The notes: a model not told the origin generated them from the sequence alone. A DNA stretch of 64,000 bases from Rhodoglobus vestalii (GCF_006788895.1 NZ_VFRA01000001.1:496001-560000), one strand, 5' to 3'. Counted from the first letter of the stretch, positions 8,248-17,483 are shown. Numbers and translations: made by a program.

Positions 8248-9150
8248 TTATTTGAGGCGTGTCTCAATAGCTTCTCGCACCGGAATCGAGGGAACAGCGC
8301 CATGATTCTCGACGGAAATCGACGCCGCAGCTCCGGCAAACCTCAGTGCGTCATCCGGCAGCATTCCCTCCACAACAGCAGCGGCAAAAGCTCCACAGAA
8401 TGTGTCACCAGCGCCCGTAGCGTCGACGGCGGTTACCCGATGCGCCGGAACCAGAACTGGCTCAGCACCAACACGGTGCAACGACGCGCCCTCGGCACCG
8501 AGGGTCACAACCACCGTCGGAGTGAGCGCGAGCAGCCGTTGCCCCACACCCTCAGGCTCAGCATCCAACCCGTTATCGCGGGCCAACTCAGCGGCTTCAT
8601 GCTCATTAACAATGAGCACATCCAGAGTCTCGATCAAAGCTTCGGGCAACTCCTGGATGGGGGCGGCGTTAAGAATCACACGCGTACCGGCCGCTCTGGC
8701 AATACGTGCTGCTTCGACCACCGTGTCGAGCGGAATCTCCAACTGCATTACCAGGGCGGAGGCTTCACTGATGGCTGCAGCATCGGCGCTCGTGAGAGCG
8801 GTTACCTGGCCGTTCGCGCCAGGCTCGACAATGATGATGTTCTCCCCGGTGCCATCGACGGCTATCAATGCCGTGCCCGTGGGCATCGCAACTGTGCGCA
8901 GCAACGACACATCGATGCCATCGTCACTGAGGCCAGAGCGAACCTGCTCCCCAAAAGCGTCGTCACCAACAGCACCAATAAAAACGGTCGCAGCACCCGC
9001 TCGCGCCGCGGCAACAGCCTGATTTTGACCTTTGCCCCCGAGGGCTGTGCTGAGCCCGTGCGAAAGAACAGTCTCGCCGGGTGAAGGAATTCGCTCCACA
9101 CGAAAAACCTGATCAATGTTTGCGCTACCGACAACAACAATTCCTGACAT
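8248..9150 (-). CDS. rbsK: ribokinase
   Basis: A 300-residue PfkB-family sugar kinase that phosphorylates ribose at O5. The N-terminal GSANIDQVFRVERIP and TALGGKGQNQAVAAARAG blocks are the PfkB signature 1 and sugar-binding region. AVDATGAGDTFCGAF near the C-terminus holds the anion hole and the catalytic Asp. Length is normal. There is no ribose transporter next to it, so it may work on ribose from nucleosides; action on 2-deoxyribose is possible given the deoC operon nearby but not shown. The start ATG is 6 bases after the -10 box TACTTT, so it looks leaderless. Confidence 0.9.
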   Translation of the reverse strand: MSGIVVVGSANIDQVFRVERIPSPGETVLSHGLSTALGGKGQNQAVAAARAGAATVFIGAVGDDAFGEQVRSGLSDDGIDVSLLRTVAMPTGTALIAVDGTGENIIIVEPGANGQVTALTSADAAAISEASALVMQLEIPLDTVVEAARIARAAGTRVILNAAPIQELPEALIETLDVLIVNEHEAAELARDNGLDAEPEGVGQRLLALTPTVVVTLGAEGASLHRVGAEPVLVPAHRVTAVDATGAGDTFCGAFAAAVVEGMLPDDALRFAGAAASISVENHGAVPSIPVREAIETRLK

Positions 9151-9156
9151 CAGTCA

Positions 9157-9162
9157 AAAGTA
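9157..9162 (-). promoter_or_regulatory. -10 box for leaderless rbsK
   Basis: TACTTT with a 6-base gap to the ATG at 9150. Confidence 0.45.
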
Positions 9163-9190
9163 CCGTAGTCTGCGCGCCACCTCAGCGGTG

Positions 9191-10663
9191 CTAGTCAGAT
9201 TTTCCCGCTTCGGCGGCCGCGACAATCCTGTTGACCATGCCGCTAAAAATTGCGCCGTGGAAAGGAAGAATCGCGAGCCAGTACAGTCGACCGCCCAGTC
9301 CGCTCGGGAAGAAAACCGCACGCTGTCGATAACGCGAGCCGCCATCACCGCTCTCGCTCACGGTCAGCTCAAGCCACGCTCGCCCTGGCAGCTTCATTTC
9401 GGCGCGCAAGCGAAGACTGCGCCCACGATCGATACTCTCGACCCGCCAAAAATCAAGCGCATCGCCGGTATTAAGGGTACTGGGATGGCGACGCCCTCGT
9501 CGGAGACCAACACCCCCAACGAGCTTGTCGAGCCAGCCGCGCAGAGCCCAAGCGAGCGGGAACGAATACCACCCGTTCTCGCCACCGATGCCCTCGACCA
9601 CCGCCCACAGTGCCGCCGGCGACGCCGGTGTGTGTCGTTCGCGCAAGTCGGTATAGACGGTGTGACCGGTCCACTCCGGATCGCTCGGAATCGGGTCGCT
9701 CGGCGCGCCCGCAACGGTGGCATCCTGCCAACTCGTCTCAACCTCTCCGTCACTCATCTTGACGAGCGCCAAACGCACCGAGGTTCGATACCCGGTAAGC
9801 CCACCTTCAGGCTCCGGGATGAAATCAGAAACAGACTTATCTCGAACAACACAGTCAAACTGCAGCGATTCGATGATCGGTACCGCAAGCAAACGAGGAA
9901 TTGGGGTCACCAGATTCACCCACTGTGAGGCCAGCCAGGGAGTAAGCACCGGAAGTGACGCGATGGGCCGCTGGTGAAGGCCCGCTTCAAGCGCGTAGCC
10001 ATTCATCATTTGGCCGTAGCGCAGCACGTCCGGCCCGCCAATGTCGAAACTGCGGTTGAGGTCTTTCTTCAGTTCTAGGGCAGACACGAGATAGTAGAGC
10101 ACATCGCGAACCGCGATTGGTTGGATGAAGTTGCGCACCCATTTCGGTGCCGGCATGTAGGGCAATACTTCGGTGAGATGGCGGATCATTTCGAACGATG
10201 CCGAACCTGAACCAATGACAACTCCCGCGTTGAACGCAATAGTGGGCACCCCCGAATCCATGAGGATGCGGCCGACCTCGGCCCGACTGCGCAAATGGCG
10301 GCTGAGTTCTTCAACCTCACCCTCGGGGTGGAGGCCGCCCAAATAGACGATCCGCTCGACTCCGGCGCTCTTGGCCGCGGTCGCCACATTGCGTGCGGAA
10401 ACCTTTTCCGTCTTCTCAAAGTCGCCCTTGGCACCCATGGCATGCACCAGATAGTAGAGCGCATCAATGTCCGCTACCGCAGCGGTAAGTGTTTCTGCGT
10501 CGGTGAGATCACCGACAACGGTTTCCACATCGTTGCGCCACGGCACATCCCGCAATTTTCGGGGGTTTCGCACAAGAACTCGCACCGTGTGCCCCGCAAC
10601 AATCAGCCGAGGTACGAGTCGGCCACCCAAATATCCTGTTGCTCCAGTTACGAGAACGTGCAT
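9191..10663 (-). CDS. NAD(P)-binding atypical SDR fused to DUF2867
   Basis: A 490-residue two-domain protein. Residues 1 to about 280 form an NAD(P)-binding Rossmann domain of the atypical extended SDR type (GATGYLGGRLVPRL at the N-terminus, VVGDLTDAETL, YLVHAMG). The C-terminal part, from about 330, matches DUF2867 (ENGWYSFPLAWALRGWLDKL, RLYWLAILPFHGAIFSGM). This fusion is common in bacteria and has been tied to membrane lipid or quinone-like substrates only by speculation; the substrate is unknown. It is transcribed alone from a leaderless-type promoter. Confidence 0.82.
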   Translation of the reverse strand: MHVLVTGATGYLGGRLVPRLIVAGHTVRVLVRNPRKLRDVPWRNDVETVVGDLTDAETLTAAVADIDALYYLVHAMGAKGDFEKTEKVSARNVATAAKSAGVERIVYLGGLHPEGEVEELSRHLRSRAEVGRILMDSGVPTIAFNAGVVIGSGSASFEMIRHLTEVLPYMPAPKWVRNFIQPIAVRDVLYYLVSALELKKDLNRSFDIGGPDVLRYGQMMNGYALEAGLHQRPIASLPVLTPWLASQWVNLVTPIPRLLAVPIIESLQFDCVVRDKSVSDFIPEPEGGLTGYRTSVRLALVKMSDGEVETSWQDATVAGAPSDPIPSDPEWTGHTVYTDLRERHTPASPAALWAVVEGIGGENGWYSFPLAWALRGWLDKLVGGVGLRRGRRHPSTLNTGDALDFWRVESIDRGRSLRLRAEMKLPGRAWLELTVSESGDGGSRYRQRAVFFPSGLGGRLYWLAILPFHGAIFSGMVNRIVAAAEAGKSD

Positions 10664-10669
10664 CCTACA

Positions 10670-10675
10670 ACTCTA
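10670..10675 (-). promoter_or_regulatory. -10 box for a leaderless start
   Basis: TAGAGT with exactly 6 bases to the ATG at 10663. Confidence 0.55.
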
Positions 10676-10737
10676 AACAGCGCAACTGGGAAGTGGCGCA
10701 CAGCACCAGTCGTGAAGGAATGACCGCCGCGGTTTCT

Positions 10738-11595
10738 CTAAATCATAGATTTAGTATGCCAGACCGTTTTTGTCTCGGTCCACTGCACAATACGTTCGAT
10801 GGATGGCGCAGGAACCCCCACCACCGGCCCCGAAACCCGCTTCAGGGTGTCGGCTGCGGCGATCTGCAGGTCAACCCATTCGAGCTGTTCTGCTCCAGCA
10901 AGGTCGAGACCATTGACATCCGCGTGACTCGCCAGCCAGGGGGCGATCTCCGCCGGCGAGCCCGTGAGGATGTTGACGACGCCTCCCGGAACATCGCTCG
11001 TAGCAAGAACCTCTGAGAGGCTGATCGCACTGAGCGGTGCGCCCTGGTGAGCAACAACGACAACCGTATTTCCACTGACGAGAGCCGGAGCAATGACGCT
11101 CACGAGTCCCAGTAGCGACGACGAGTCTTGAGGCGCAACGATCGCGATAATCCCGCTCGGCTCCGGCGTGGAGAGGTTGAAGTATGGACCAGAGACCGGG
11201 TTGCCGTTTCCCGCTACCTGCGCGTATTTGTCGGCCCAGCCCGCATACCAAACCCACGCGTCAATAGCGGTATCCAGCTGAGCGGTCGCTGCCGACTTCG
11301 ACAGCGACTCCGTTGCCATCAACTCATCGATGAACTGCTCACGACGGCCCTCCAGCAGCTCGGCGATGCGGTACAGCACCTGGCCGCGGTTGTAGGCGGT
11401 GGCCGTCGACCAACCGTTGAAGGCTGACCGTGCCGCCACCACGGCATCCCGTGCATCCTTGCGGCTCGCCAATGCGGCGTTCGCGAGGAACGCACCCTTC
11501 TTGGTGGTCACCTCATACGTGCGGCCGCTCTCGCTCCGCGGAAACTTGCCACCGATGTAAAGCTTGTAGGTCTTGGGAACCGTGAGACGGGTCAC
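10738..11595 (-). CDS. truncated aldehyde dehydrogenase-like protein
   Basis: A 285-residue protein matching only the N-terminal, cofactor-binding half of the aldehyde dehydrogenase fold (YKLYIGGKFPRSESGR, LYRIAELLEGRREQF, IVAPQDSSSLLGLVSVIAPALVSGNTVVV in part). The catalytic Cys loop and the C-terminal half are absent: after HADVNGLDLAGAEQLEWVDL it runs to a short unrelated tail. The frame is open and overlaps the full-length dehydrogenase by 4 bases, so it is expressed with it and is not an obvious pseudogene. It may stabilise or regulate its partner; this is inference. It is the last gene of the deoR-deoC operon. Confidence 0.8.
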   Translation of the reverse strand: MTRLTVPKTYKLYIGGKFPRSESGRTYEVTTKKGAFLANAALASRKDARDAVVAARSAFNGWSTATAYNRGQVLYRIAELLEGRREQFIDELMATESLSKSAATAQLDTAIDAWVWYAGWADKYAQVAGNGNPVSGPYFNLSTPEPSGIIAIVAPQDSSSLLGLVSVIAPALVSGNTVVVVAHQGAPLSAISLSEVLATSDVPGGVVNILTGSPAEIAPWLASHADVNGLDLAGAEQLEWVDLQIAAADTLKRVSGPVVGVPAPSIERIVQWTETKTVWHTKSMI

Positions 11596-13103
11596 TTCTT
11601 GCCACCTTTCGTGACGGCGGGCGTGGCCCAGCCAGAGGATTCCAAGTACGAAGCCAGTCCGTGACGGCCTCCCTCGCGACCATAGCCGCTCTCCTTGTAG
11701 CCTCCGAAGGGCGACGCAGGGTCGAAACGGTTGAACGTATTGGCCCAGATGACTCCGGCACGCAGCTTGTCAGCCACGGCGAGGATTCGGGAGCCCTTAT
11801 CGCTCCAGATGCCCGCAGACAGCCCGTAGGGGGTGTTGTTGGCTTTGGCGACGGCTTCTGCCGGGGTTCGGAAGGTCAACACACTCAGCACGGGGCCGAA
11901 CACTTCTTCGCGAGCGATACGACTCGAGGTCGACACATTCGTGAAGATCGTGGGCGCGAACCAGAACCCGGTTTGAGGCATGTCGCATTTGGCGGTCCAC
12001 CGCTCGGCACCCTCGGCTTCGCCAATGTTGCTGAGTTCATGGATGCGCTCCAGCTGCGCCTTGGAGTTGATTGCCCCAATGTCGGTGTTTTTGTCGAGCG
12101 GGTCCCCCATGCGCAGAGTGGAGAGCCGCGCTTTGAGCCGATCCACGACCTCATCGTGGATGTTCTCCTGCACCAGAAGGCGCGAACCTGCACAGCAAAC
12201 ATGGCCCTGATTGAAGAAGATGCCGTCGACGATTCCCTCAATGGCCTGATCGATAGGTGCGTCGTCGAAGACGATGTTCGCGGCCTTACCGCCGAGTTCG
12301 AGCGTGACTTTCTTGCCCGTGCCGGCAATCGACTTGGCGATCGCGCGGCCGACTCCCGTGGAACCGGTGAAGGCAACCTTATTGACGTCCGGGTGGTTAA
12401 CGAGAGCGTGGCCCGTGTCCCCTGCACCGGTCACGATGTTGACGACGCCGTTGGGGAGGCCAGCCTGCTGGAGGATTTCGGCGAAGATCATCGCGCTGAG
12501 CGGTGTGGTCTCGGCCGGTTTGATCACGACGGTGTTGCCCGCGGCGAGCGCCGGAGCGATTTTCCAGGCGAGCATGAGCAGTGGGAAGTTCCACGGGATC
12601 ACCTGAGCAGCAACGCCAAGCGACTGCGGGTTCGGGCCGAGCCCGGCATAGTCGAGCTTGTCTGCCCATCCCGCATAGTAGAAGAACCAGGCGGCAACGA
12701 GAGGCACGTCAACATCACGGCTCTCCTTGATCGGCTTTCCGTTGTCGAGGCTCTCCGCCACGGCAAGCTCGCGAGCGCGCTCCTGTACGAGCCGTGCGAT
12801 GCGGAAGAGATACTTGCCGCGGTCTGCGCCCGACAGCTTCGACCAGGTGCGGTCGTAGGCTTTGCGGGCGGCCGCAACTGCGGCATCCACGTCAGCATTA
12901 TTGGCGTTGGAGATTGACGCAATCGCTTTTTCTGTTGCGGGAGAAATTGTGGTGAATGAGTCTCCACGCCCGTCAACAAATTCACCGTCGATGAAGAGCC
13001 CGTAGTGCTTCTTCAGGTGGAGAATCGAGGTCGATTCGGGGGCCGGTGCGTAGTCGAGAAAGCTTGGTGCTTTCACGCTCAGTGCGGTGTCATTCTCAGT
13101 CAT
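11592..13103 (-). CDS. aldehyde dehydrogenase, full length
   Basis: A 503-residue NAD(P)-dependent aldehyde dehydrogenase. QVIPWNFPLLMLAWKIAPAL and KPAETTPLSA bind the cofactor, ELGGKAANIVFDDA carries the general-base Glu, and GHVCCAGSRLLVQE holds the catalytic Cys. The gene begins 8 bases after deoC and is followed by the truncated homologue with a 4-base overlap. In this setting the likely substrate is acetaldehyde released by the aldolase, giving acetate; that is inference from context. Length and motifs are normal. Confidence 0.93.
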   Translation of the reverse strand: MTENDTALSVKAPSFLDYAPAPESTSILHLKKHYGLFIDGEFVDGRGDSFTTISPATEKAIASISNANNADVDAAVAAARKAYDRTWSKLSGADRGKYLFRIARLVQERARELAVAESLDNGKPIKESRDVDVPLVAAWFFYYAGWADKLDYAGLGPNPQSLGVAAQVIPWNFPLLMLAWKIAPALAAGNTVVIKPAETTPLSAMIFAEILQQAGLPNGVVNIVTGAGDTGHALVNHPDVNKVAFTGSTGVGRAIAKSIAGTGKKVTLELGGKAANIVFDDAPIDQAIEGIVDGIFFNQGHVCCAGSRLLVQENIHDEVVDRLKARLSTLRMGDPLDKNTDIGAINSKAQLERIHELSNIGEAEGAERWTAKCDMPQTGFWFAPTIFTNVSTSSRIAREEVFGPVLSVLTFRTPAEAVAKANNTPYGLSAGIWSDKGSRILAVADKLRAGVIWANTFNRFDPASPFGGYKESGYGREGGRHGLASYLESSGWATPAVTKGGKK

Positions 13104-13111
13104 GGTGTGCC

Positions 13112-14125
13112 TCAGTCAATCGTGACGTAGTCGGGGCCGGAGTAGTGGCCGGTAGTGAGTTTCTGACGCTGCATGAGAACGTCATTGAGAAGACTGGAGG
13201 CACCGAAACGGAACAGGTGCGGCTGCAGCCATTCCTCACCAACGGTTTCGGCCACGGTCACCAGATACTTGATCGCATCCTTAGAACTACGGATGCCACC
13301 AGCAGGCTTTACGCCAATCTTTTCGCCGGTGAGCAGGTGCCAGTCGCGCACAACCTCAAGCATCAGCAGAGTGACGGGCAGGGTCGCGGCCGGCGACACC
13401 TTGCCGGTGGACGTCTTGATGAAGTCTCCCCCGGCAAGAATCGATAGCCACGATGCTTTGCGCACGTTGTCGTAGGTGTTGAGCTCACCGGTTTCGAGGA
13501 TGACCTTGAGGTGGGTATAGGTGCCGTTATCGCGTCGGCACGCCTCTTTGACGGCAACGATCTGGTCGAAGACGATCCCGTATTTGCCGGCGAGGAATGC
13601 GCCGCGGTCGATGACCATATCAATCTCGTCAGCACCGTTTGCTACGGCTTCCTTGGTGTCAGCGATCTTGATCGGAAGTGATGAGCGACCGCTCGGGAAT
13701 GCGGTAGCGACAGCAGCAATGTTGATCCCCTCATCTGAGCCGTTCGACCATGCCGAACCTAATGCTTCTGCCGCGAACGGAACCATATCGCCGTAAACGC
13801 AGACAGCAGCAACCTGTGGCGTGCTCGAATCCCCCGGATCAGGAAGCACGGCTTTGGCCGCCAACGAACGCACCTTGCCCGGAGTGTCTGCACCCTCCAG
13901 CGTCGTCAGGTCAATGAGCTTGATGATGGTGTCGAGCGCCCATGCCTTTGAGGTGGTTTTGATTGATCGGGTGCCCAGCCCAGCAGCACGCTTCTCGAGC
14001 CCGACAGCGTCAACACCCGAGAGCCCCTCAAGGTGAAGCTTGAGAGATTTCTCCGTCAGATCTGCACCGATGAGAGTGACCGCCCGCTCAGCAGGAGCGA
14101 GCGCGATGGCCGATTCGATAGTCAT
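13112..14125 (-). CDS. deoC: deoxyribose-phosphate aldolase
   Basis: Splits 2-deoxyribose-5-phosphate into acetaldehyde and glyceraldehyde-3-phosphate. The 337-residue protein is of the longer type, with about 60 extra N-terminal residues. It carries VCVYGDMV, DEIDMVIDRG (proton-relay Asp), the Schiff-base Lys in GGDFIKTSTGK, and the second Lys in GVKPAGGIR. It overlaps the upstream regulator gene by 4 bases and is followed by the aldehyde dehydrogenase, giving a short pathway for DNA-derived deoxyribose. Assignment is firm. Confidence 0.95.
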   Translation of the reverse strand: MTIESAIALAPAERAVTLIGADLTEKSLKLHLEGLSGVDAVGLEKRAAGLGTRSIKTTSKAWALDTIIKLIDLTTLEGADTPGKVRSLAAKAVLPDPGDSSTPQVAAVCVYGDMVPFAAEALGSAWSNGSDEGINIAAVATAFPSGRSSLPIKIADTKEAVANGADEIDMVIDRGAFLAGKYGIVFDQIVAVKEACRRDNGTYTHLKVILETGELNTYDNVRKASWLSILAGGDFIKTSTGKVSPAATLPVTLLMLEVVRDWHLLTGEKIGVKPAGGIRSSKDAIKYLVTVAETVGEEWLQPHLFRFGASSLLNDVLMQRQKLTTGHYSGPDYVTID

Positions 14126-15066
14126 GTGGTTTCCTCCAGAAGTGCGTGTGCTGTGGCCTCATCGGTGACGATAACGGAACACAACCCACTCGTAACGACG
14201 GCGCGTGCGACGTCATGCTTAGCGTCACCCGCGACGACAAAAATTGCGTGCTCTGCTGCACGAAGCTCAGTAAGACCAATACCGACCGTGCGCTCATCCA
14301 AAGCAAAATCGACAATCTCACCGTTGCGGTCAATATAGCGCCCGACAACATCGCCGACAGCACCCTTGGCCACAAGGTTGTCAACATCATCCTCGGTCAA
14401 ATAGCCACTGTCGATGTGTACCGAACTCGCACCGGCGACACCAGCGCTATAAAGATAGGCGGATGCCGAAGCGCCAAGTGCACGAACGCTGGCAACCGAT
14501 CGGTCGCGCTCAATCGCACGCTTCGTTTCGACCTGCTCAAGAATTGCGGGGATCGGCAGCAGCGTTGCTTGACCGTGTCCTTTTTGGGCAATGGTCACGG
14601 CAGTCTGGGCTGCGGTTCCCTGCTTGCTATTGAGGCTCACACCGCCGTTGATCTGCACAACCTGCACACCAATGGTCCACCCGGGAGCAAGTAGGCGAGC
14701 AACCTCGTCTAGGGTGCGCCCCCAGCTCACACCGAGAGTGCGAGGAACAGGTCTGACTGCTGCAAGGTAATCGGCAGCGGCCTGGGCCACGCGAGGGTTC
14801 ACCTCTTCGCCATCGGTAGGAAGCGGAACAACGACCGCATCTTTGAGACCGAAACGGTCTCGGAGCTGGCGTTCGACATCCAGTCGCCGGGCGCGGGGGT
14901 GCACGATGTCGATGCGCACAATTCCTGTTTCGCGCGCACGGGTGAGCAGCCGCCCTACTTTCCAACGGGTGATGCCCAGCAGGGCACCCACTTCGTCTTG
15001 AGTCTTATTCTCTTCGTAGTAGAGCTCAGCAACGCGCACGGCTAAGAGCTCGGTCGATTCGTCCAC
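14122..15066 (-). CDS. SorC/DeoR-type sugar-binding transcriptional regulator
   Basis: A protein of about 314 residues with an N-terminal helix-turn-helix (KTQDEVGALLGITRWKVGRL, about 20-40) and a C-terminal SorC-type sugar-phosphate sensor domain (LGVSWGRTLDEVARLL, FVVAGDAKHDVARAV). It most likely represses the deoC operon, of which it is the first gene, and responds to deoxyribose-5-phosphate; the ligand is inferred from context. The frame extends to 15165, but the GTG at 15066 is preceded by a strong AGGAGG at 5 bases, and a good promoter lies just upstream, so I use that start. Confidence 0.87.
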   Translation of the reverse strand: MDESTELLAVRVAELYYEENKTQDEVGALLGITRWKVGRLLTRARETGIVRIDIVHPRARRLDVERQLRDRFGLKDAVVVPLPTDGEEVNPRVAQAAADYLAAVRPVPRTLGVSWGRTLDEVARLLAPGWTIGVQVVQINGGVSLNSKQGTAAQTAVTIAQKGHGQATLLPIPAILEQVETKRAIERDRSVASVRALGASASAYLYSAGVAGASSVHIDSGYLTEDDVDNLVAKGAVGDVVGRYIDRNGEIVDFALDERTVGIGLTELRAAEHAIFVVAGDAKHDVARAVVTSGLCSVIVTDEATAHALLEETT

Positions 15067-15083
15067 TGCGGCCTCCTCCCCCA

Positions 15084-15112
15084 ACGATAGAGTCAGGCGC
15101 TCACTGCTGCAA
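15084..15112 (-). promoter_or_regulatory. promoter of the deoxyribose operon
   Basis: -35 TTGCAG (15112-15107), 17-base spacer, -10 TATCGT (15089-15084), ahead of the regulator start at 15066. Confidence 0.6.
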
Positions 15113-15128
15113 CATTTGTGACTCTGGA

Positions 15129-15142
15129 TGCTCAGATGAGCA
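15129..15142. promoter_or_regulatory. possible operator between deoR-type gene and ROK kinase
   Basis: Perfect dyad TGCTCA-GA-TGAGCA, 17 bases upstream of the -35 box. A further half-site TGAGCAG lies near 15175. It is a candidate site for the SorC-type regulator. Confidence 0.35.
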
Positions 15143-15200
15143 GCAAACTCCCGGGTGACGGCCACAACATCGACTGAGCAGACGAAACCCGAGAACCCAA

Positions 15201-15206
15201 TAAGGT
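15201..15206 (+). promoter_or_regulatory. -10 box for leaderless ROK kinase
   Basis: TAAGGT with a 7-base gap to the GTG at 15214. Confidence 0.5.
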
Positions 15207-15213
15207 TGATGCC

Positions 15214-16173
15214 GTGACCACCACCACATCAAATCGCTACGCCCTTGCCATCGACCTCGGCGGAACAAAAGTAGAAGCCGCCCTTGTCGACCCCAACGGT
15301 GCCATTTTCCCACCGAGTCGCTTTCGCGCCCCAACAGGTCGCGCATCGTCCAGCGACCAACTCGCCGAAAGCGTGCGCACCGTCATCCGCAAGTCCACAG
15401 CAGCATTGCCCGATGACGCAGAACTCCTCGGTGCAGGAATCGGCAGCGCCGGCCCCATTTCGCTATCCCGCGGCGAGGTCTCCCCCCTCAACCTTCCAGC
15501 GTGGCGTGACTTTGGACTGCGCGCCGTTGTCGAAGAGGAACTCCCCGGACTCTCCGTTTCGCTTCGGGGTGACGGAAACTGCATCGCCCTGGCCGAACAC
15601 TGGATCGGTGCAGCCCAAGGGGTGAAGTTCTTTATGGGTATGGTCGTGTCGACCGGGGTTGGCGGCGGCCTCATCCTCGACGATCGGCTCATTGATGGCC
15701 CCACCGGCAACGGCGGCCACTTTGGGCATGTTGAAGTCGGCGGTGAAGACACGGTCTGCGGATGCGGCGGAACCGGGTGCGTCGAAGCGGTTGCCTCCGG
15801 TCCCAAAACCGTCGAATGGGCACAGGCTCACGGCTGGACCGGAACTACGGGCGAAGAACTAGCAGCACACTACGCCGACGGCAACGAAATTGCCGTTCAG
15901 GCTGTGCGCCGCTCTGCTCGCGCAGTTGGCCACGCGATCGCTTCCGCAACAGCACTCGTTGACCTCGAGCTCGTTGCCATTGGCGGAGGCTTCTCTCACG
16001 TCTCCGCCGACTACATTGCCCTCGTCGCCGAAGCGATTACCGATCGCGCAGCGTTCCCCTTCATCACCAAGGTTCGCGTCGTCGCATCGGCGCTCTCCCA
16101 TGACGGTCCCCTAATCGGAGCTGCCGCCCTCGTGCACCACCCTGAACGACTCAGTGAGGCCGCGCGAGCGTAG
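15214..16173 (+). CDS. ROK-family sugar kinase (glucokinase-like)
   Basis: A 319-residue ROK protein without an N-terminal DNA-binding domain, so a kinase and not a repressor. ALAIDLGGTKVEAALV is the ATP phosphate-binding motif, LRGDGNCIALAEHW holds the catalytic Asp region, and the ROK signature GHFGHVEVGGEDTVCGCGGT with its Cys cluster (CGCGGTGC, zinc site) is intact. The likely reaction is ATP-dependent phosphorylation of glucose or a related hexose. It starts with GTG, leaderless, and converges on the transporter gene with a 3-base gap. Whether glucose, fructose or an amino sugar is the substrate cannot be seen. Confidence 0.87.
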   Translation: MTTTTSNRYALAIDLGGTKVEAALVDPNGAIFPPSRFRAPTGRASSSDQLAESVRTVIRKSTAALPDDAELLGAGIGSAGPISLSRGEVSPLNLPAWRDFGLRAVVEEELPGLSVSLRGDGNCIALAEHWIGAAQGVKFFMGMVVSTGVGGGLILDDRLIDGPTGNGGHFGHVEVGGEDTVCGCGGTGCVEAVASGPKTVEWAQAHGWTGTTGEELAAHYADGNEIAVQAVRRSARAVGHAIASATALVDLELVAIGGGFSHVSADYIALVAEAITDRAAFPFITKVRVVASALSHDGPLIGAAALVHHPERLSEAARA

Positions 16174-16176
16174 CGC

Positions 16177-17433
16177 TCAGTTGCGCAACTTGTCACTGGT
16201 GGTCGGGGTGATCTGCAACTCATCCTCGACAAACCGTGGCCGTGTGAGCCAAAGCGCGCTAACCAAGCCCAGCAGGCTTGCGGCGAGCAGAAACATGAGC
16301 GGCAGAACCCAACCGCCCGAAAGTTCGCGGACCAAAGCAACAGCGAAGGGGCCGAGCGCGGCTACCGTATAGCCGATGCTCTGCACAAACCCACTGAGTG
16401 CAGCCGACGCCTCGTGGCTGCGCGTGCGCAGATTGATAAGAACAAGACTGATCGGAAATGTGATGCTCCCGACACCGACAAGGAGCACCCAGAGCCACGT
16501 CAGGGTTTCGGGAGCGAACGCCAGGCCAATGAAGCCGACCGCGCCAGCAACGACGCCAGCGAGGATGATGAGGCCCACGTTCGAGATTCGGCTAACCAGA
16601 ATGGGCGAAAGGATGCCGAGGGGGATGCCGATGAGCCCAAAGAGCGACAGCATCGCGCCCGCCTCGACATTGGTCATGTTCGCCGACTCGATAAGGATCT
16701 CGGGGAGCCAAGCAAAAAACGAGTAGAAGCTGATTGACGAGACTGCGAAGGCAATGGTGATCGCCCACGCCGTCCTCGATCGAACCATTGACCACACTGA
16801 GATGCTCGTCGGTGCCGCTAGGACAGCTGCTTCCCGTGCCGCCGCGCGACGCGAATCTCGCCCCCGCAACGAAAGAACGAGCCAGGGCACAAGTGCCGTA
16901 AGGGCAAGCACAGCCCACACCGACACCGACACACGCCATCCCGCGACCTCCGCCACGGGAGCGGCAAAGAACGCGGGGATTGCCGCGCCCATCGAAATGA
17001 GCATGACATAGCCGCCGGTTACCGTTGCAAGGCGATCAGGAAAGTACTTTTTCACCGCCGGTGGTAGCAAAATATTGCCGATGCCCATGCCGCCCAGCGC
17101 GATGATGCTTCCGAGTGCCAGCATGAGGTAGTTGTCGCTGAGAGCACGGATGCCCGAACCAACCACCATGGCGATGGCGGCGATGAGCAAGCTCGCGTCA
17201 AGCCCTCGGGTGCGTGCCAGTGCTGGAGCAAAGATTCCGGCAAGCGCGAAAGCTATTGGTGGAAGCATTCCGAGCACCCCAAGCCCGAAGCTGGTGAGCG
17301 CAATGTCGTTCTCAATCACACTGAGAATCGGAGAGATGGCGGCAACCGCGGTGCGCACATTGAGGGCAATGAAGAGGATGCCCAGGAGCGCGAGAATCCG
17401 CCCTCGCCATATAGTGCGCGAGCTAGTAGTCAT
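16177..17433 (-). CDS. MFS transporter, CynX/NimT type
   Basis: A 418-residue membrane protein with about 12 hydrophobic segments. The N-terminal ALLGILFIALNVRTAVAAIS and the VKKYFPDRLATVTGGYVM loop are typical of the cyanate/nitroimidazole (CynX/NimT) branch of the major facilitator superfamily. Substrates in this branch are poorly known; export of small toxic compounds or uptake of anions are both possible. The gene stands alone with a leaderless-type start. Confidence 0.83.
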   Translation of the reverse strand: MTTSSRTIWRGRILALLGILFIALNVRTAVAAISPILSVIENDIALTSFGLGVLGMLPPIAFALAGIFAPALARTRGLDASLLIAAIAMVVGSGIRALSDNYLMLALGSIIALGGMGIGNILLPPAVKKYFPDRLATVTGGYVMLISMGAAIPAFFAAPVAEVAGWRVSVSVWAVLALTALVPWLVLSLRGRDSRRAAAREAAVLAAPTSISVWSMVRSRTAWAITIAFAVSSISFYSFFAWLPEILIESANMTNVEAGAMLSLFGLIGIPLGILSPILVSRISNVGLIILAGVVAGAVGFIGLAFAPETLTWLWVLLVGVGSITFPISLVLINLRTRSHEASAALSGFVQSIGYTVAALGPFAVALVRELSGGWVLPLMFLLAASLLGLVSALWLTRPRFVEDELQITPTTSDKLRN

Positions 17434-17440
17434 TCGAAGA

Positions 17441-17446
17441 AGTCTA
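17441..17446 (-). promoter_or_regulatory. -10 box for leaderless transporter gene
   Basis: TAGACT with a 7-base gap to the ATG at 17433. Confidence 0.5.
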
Positions 17447-17483
17447 CGTGTCGCTCAACACTCGGAATGCTAGTTTGAGGGCG

